Assembly: GCF_022968395.1 (NCBI RefSeq)
Contig: NZ_JALJQZ010000038.1
Span: 1 to 34,508, forward strand
Direction of reading: 5' to 3'
Source of the DNA: Affinirhizobium lemnae
GTDB taxonomy: Bacteria; Pseudomonadota; Alphaproteobacteria; Rhizobiales; Rhizobiaceae
DNA: 34,508 bases
Part shown: piece after piece, positions 32,778 to 34,508 of the stretch
How positions within the stretch are numbered: the stretch's first letter is position 1
Layout of the letters: each line of letters starts with the position of its first letter
Position numbers and translations under genes: made by a program
The notes under the pieces: model-generated
The model's input: the letters and a program-made list of their open reading frames with translations, nothing else
What the model was told of the DNA's origin: nothing
The model's database searches: none

Positions 32778-33650
32778 ATGAAAAACGATCAAAGCGCGGT
32801 CATTGTGATCTCAAGTCACGTGATTCGGGGTTCCGTCGGCAATCGTGCGGCTGTGTTCGCATTAGAGACCATGGGAGTTCCGGTATGGGCCATGCCGACA
32901 GTCCTGTTACCTTGGCACCCGGGTCACGGTCCATCGACCCGCATGGTGACACCACCTGACATCTTCGAACAGATGATTGATGACCTTATTGGCAGCCCAT
33001 GGACGGGAGAGGTTAAAGCCGTGCTGACCGGCTACTTTGGTCATCCGGATCAGCCGGCCGCTGTCGCGCGACTGGTCAACAGTCTGCGTCAGAAAAATCC
33101 CGATCTGTTCTACGCCTGTGATCCGGTCATTGGCGACAGAGGCGGTCTCTATGTACCTCAGGCGACAGCAGAAGCGGTTCGTGATCATCTGTTGCCGTTG
33201 GCTTCCCTGGCAACGCCCAATCGATATGAACTTGCCTGGTTCGCGGAAGCGGACCTTGACACCAACAGCGCCATCATGGACGCGGCAATCGCGCTCGGTC
33301 CTTCGCGAATGCTGGTTACGTCAGCTGTCTCGATGATGGCTGGCGGCACCGGTAATCTTTACATCAGCGGCAACACCGCTCTTCTGGCGGAACATCGACT
33401 GATTGATAACGCACCGAACGGGCTTGGCGATCTGCTCTCCGCCATCTTCCTGGCTCGATTGCTTTCCGGCATGTCCGAAGAGAAGGCCTTGCAACTCGCA
33501 ACTGCCAGCGTCTTCGAGATCCTGGCACGAACAGCCAAACGCGGCAGCGACGAGCTTGGACTGGAAACGGACTCTGCGAGCCTGTCAGCGCCGATGGCCA
33601 TGGTGCAGATGCGACATCTTATGCACCCATCACGGGCAAAGCGGCGGTGA
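32778..33650 (+). CDS. pdxY: Pyridoxal kinase
   Basis: PdxY phosphorylates pyridoxal to pyridoxal 5'-phosphate in the vitamin B6 salvage pathway. The 290-residue product shows the ribokinase-like features of the family: SSHVIRGSVGNRAAVFALE near the N terminus, GYFGHPDQ, CDPVIGDRGGLYV, ATPNRYELAWF and, at the phosphate-binding site, NGLGDLLSA with the catalytic Asp. ATG 32778 is preferred, with GAAAGGG 11 bases upstream; a GTG at 32766 falls inside that ribosome site. It diverges from the glutamate dehydrogenase gene. Confidence 0.93.
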   Translation: MKNDQSAVIVISSHVIRGSVGNRAAVFALETMGVPVWAMPTVLLPWHPGHGPSTRMVTPPDIFEQMIDDLIGSPWTGEVKAVLTGYFGHPDQPAAVARLVNSLRQKNPDLFYACDPVIGDRGGLYVPQATAEAVRDHLLPLASLATPNRYELAWFAEADLDTNSAIMDAAIALGPSRMLVTSAVSMMAGGTGNLYISGNTALLAEHRLIDNAPNGLGDLLSAIFLARLLSGMSEEKALQLATASVFEILARTAKRGSDELGLETDSASLSAPMAMVQMRHLMHPSRAKRR

Positions 33651-33781
33651 ATGTCGGCGAGGTAGATCTCCAGACCTCAATTATACCAGCGCATTTGTGA
33701 TTAAAAGACAAAATTGTTGAGCAAGCCCCGTTACGGGTTTAAGCGGGAGGCATTGAATTCATCTGAAGGATAAGCCTGACC

Positions 33782-34423
33782 ATGAGCGATTTTCCCGTCT
33801 CCCTGCTGAAAGGCTACGAAGACTTCATGAGCGGGCGATATGTGGAGGAGAGCGGGCGGTACCGCTCACTCGCCGAAAAGGGTCAGAAGCCGCACACCTT
33901 GATGATTGCGTGCTGCGATTCGCGGGCAGCACCGGAAACCATTTTCAATTGCGGGCCGGGTGAACTTTTCGTCGTGCGAAACGTCGCCAATCTGGTCCCG
34001 CCATACGAGCCGGACGGACAGTTCCACGCAACATCGGCTGCCTTGGAATATGCCGTACAAGCTCTGAAGATTCGCGATATCGTCGTGATGGGTCACGGTC
34101 GCTGCGGCGGCATTCAGGCCGCATTGGACCCAATGGACGAGCCCCTGTCACCGGGCGATTTCATAGGCAAATGGATGGGCATGCTTCGCTCGACTGCCGA
34201 CCAGATCCCCGGGACGGAGATCATGACGCAGTCAGAGCGCCAGACGGCGCTCGAGCGCGTTTCAATCCGCAATTCGATTGCGAATCTGAAGACCTTCCCC
34301 TGCATCCGCATCCTGGAAGAAAAGGGCAGCATGCGTATTCACGGGGCCTGGTTCGACATCTCGACCGGCGAGCTTTGGGTCATGGATGGAAAGACCGGCG
34401 ATTTCATCCGGCCTCAGGCATAA
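33782..34423 (+). CDS. Beta-class carbonic anhydrase
   Basis: The enzyme hydrates CO2 to bicarbonate, supplying carboxylation reactions. The 213-residue product has the zinc ligands Cys44 (CCDSR; Asp46 and Arg48 form the dyad), His105 and Cys108 (GHGRCGG), the VVRNVANLVPPY block and SAALEYAV, all typical of cytosolic beta-carbonic anhydrases. There is no signal peptide. AAGGA lies about 12 bases before ATG 33782. It stands 131 bases after pdxY on the same strand, so it may have its own promoter. Confidence 0.95.
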   Translation: MSDFPVSLLKGYEDFMSGRYVEESGRYRSLAEKGQKPHTLMIACCDSRAAPETIFNCGPGELFVVRNVANLVPPYEPDGQFHATSAALEYAVQALKIRDIVVMGHGRCGGIQAALDPMDEPLSPGDFIGKWMGMLRSTADQIPGTEIMTQSERQTALERVSIRNSIANLKTFPCIRILEEKGSMRIHGAWFDISTGELWVMDGKTGDFIRPQA

Positions 34424-34439
34424 CGACCTCCAAAGTCAT

Positions 34440-34462
34440 AACCTCCACCAGAGGTGGAGGTT
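34440..34462. terminator. Hairpin after carbonic anhydrase, shared with the window's left end
   Basis: Stem AACCTCCACC/GGTGGAGGTT with an AGA loop, followed by TG. It lies 17 bases past the carbonic anhydrase stop and could be its terminator. The same eight-base stem occurs at 38-56, and a second AGA-loop hairpin follows at 34479-34495. Together these could be the left end of a mobile element cut by the window edge. Confidence 0.5.
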
Positions 34463-34478
34463 TGAAACGCTGCGCTTG

Positions 34479-34495
34479 AACCGCTAGAAGCGGTT
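34479..34495. repeat. Second AGA-loop hairpin at the window edge
   Basis: AACCGCT (34479-34485) pairs with AGCGGTT (34489-34495) around AGA. It is followed by TTGCTATAAG, which resembles a -10 region. Both this and the preceding hairpin have the loop AGA, a similarity that may reflect a common element. Confidence 0.45.
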
Positions 34496-34508
34496 TTGCT
34501 ATAAGTTA

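Noticed and set aside
1..34508. CRISPR array, tRNA, rRNA or prophage genes
   Set aside because: No regularly spaced repeats, no tRNA-like CCA arms, no rRNA signatures and no phage structural genes were seen on either strand.

Overview
The window looks like chromosomal DNA of an alphaproteobacterium of the order Hyphomicrobiales, most likely a Rhizobiaceae-type organism. The evidence is the family make-up (180-kDa NAD-glutamate dehydrogenase, short EpmA beside EF-P and EpmB, an SdhAF4/DUF1674 protein, an ALDH7/L-pipecolate oxidase operon, a rhizobial-style palindromic repeat) and moderately high GC with strong Shine-Dalgarno sites. No rRNA, tRNA, CRISPR array or prophage was seen. Hairpins with the same CCTCCACC/GGTGGAGG stem lie at both extreme ends (38-56 and 34440-34462), which suggests the window is bounded by copies of a repeat, perhaps IS200/IS605-like ends.

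Layout. 1-3000: efp (-) diverges from epmA-epmB (+), a complete EF-P beta-lysylation set with its target Lys34. 3155-5725: a large intact ORF with kinase-like, M23-like and aminotransferase-like domains, each of which seems to have lost its catalytic residues. 5726-6600: a structured spacer with a possible 29-residue peptide gene, a 66-residue hypothetical gene and a stand-alone Lrp/AsnC ligand-binding protein. 6647-11566: a LysR regulator gene with a stop at codon 10, divergent from an L-pipecolate oxidase / aminoadipate-semialdehyde dehydrogenase / P1 peptidase operon, followed by an APC amino-acid permease (-).

13600-19244 is the most interesting part: a probable diffusible signal factor (DSF) quorum-sensing locus. 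An RpfF-type crotonase (+) converges on an RpfC-type sensor (membrane input, histidine kinase, receiver, Hpt). The sensor gene is translationally coupled behind a REC-PAS-GGDEF-EAL protein. In Xanthomonas the output partner is RpfG (REC-HD-GYP, a c-di-GMP phosphodiesterase). Here a receiver joined to an intact EAL domain and a degenerate GGDEF domain occupies that place, so the same logic (fatty-acid signal, phosphorelay, c-di-GMP breakdown) may be carried by a different enzyme fold.

19571-34423 is mostly housekeeping: a hypothetical gene, an SdhAF4-like factor (-), htpX-rsmB-heparinase II/III-purH (+), then a UMF1-type MFS permease and NAD-glutamate dehydrogenase (both -), pdxY (+) and a beta-carbonic anhydrase (+). 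The catabolic operon, permease and glutamate dehydrogenase give an amino-acid flavour to the non-signalling genes. Functions are assigned by recognising families from sequence; no database search was possible.
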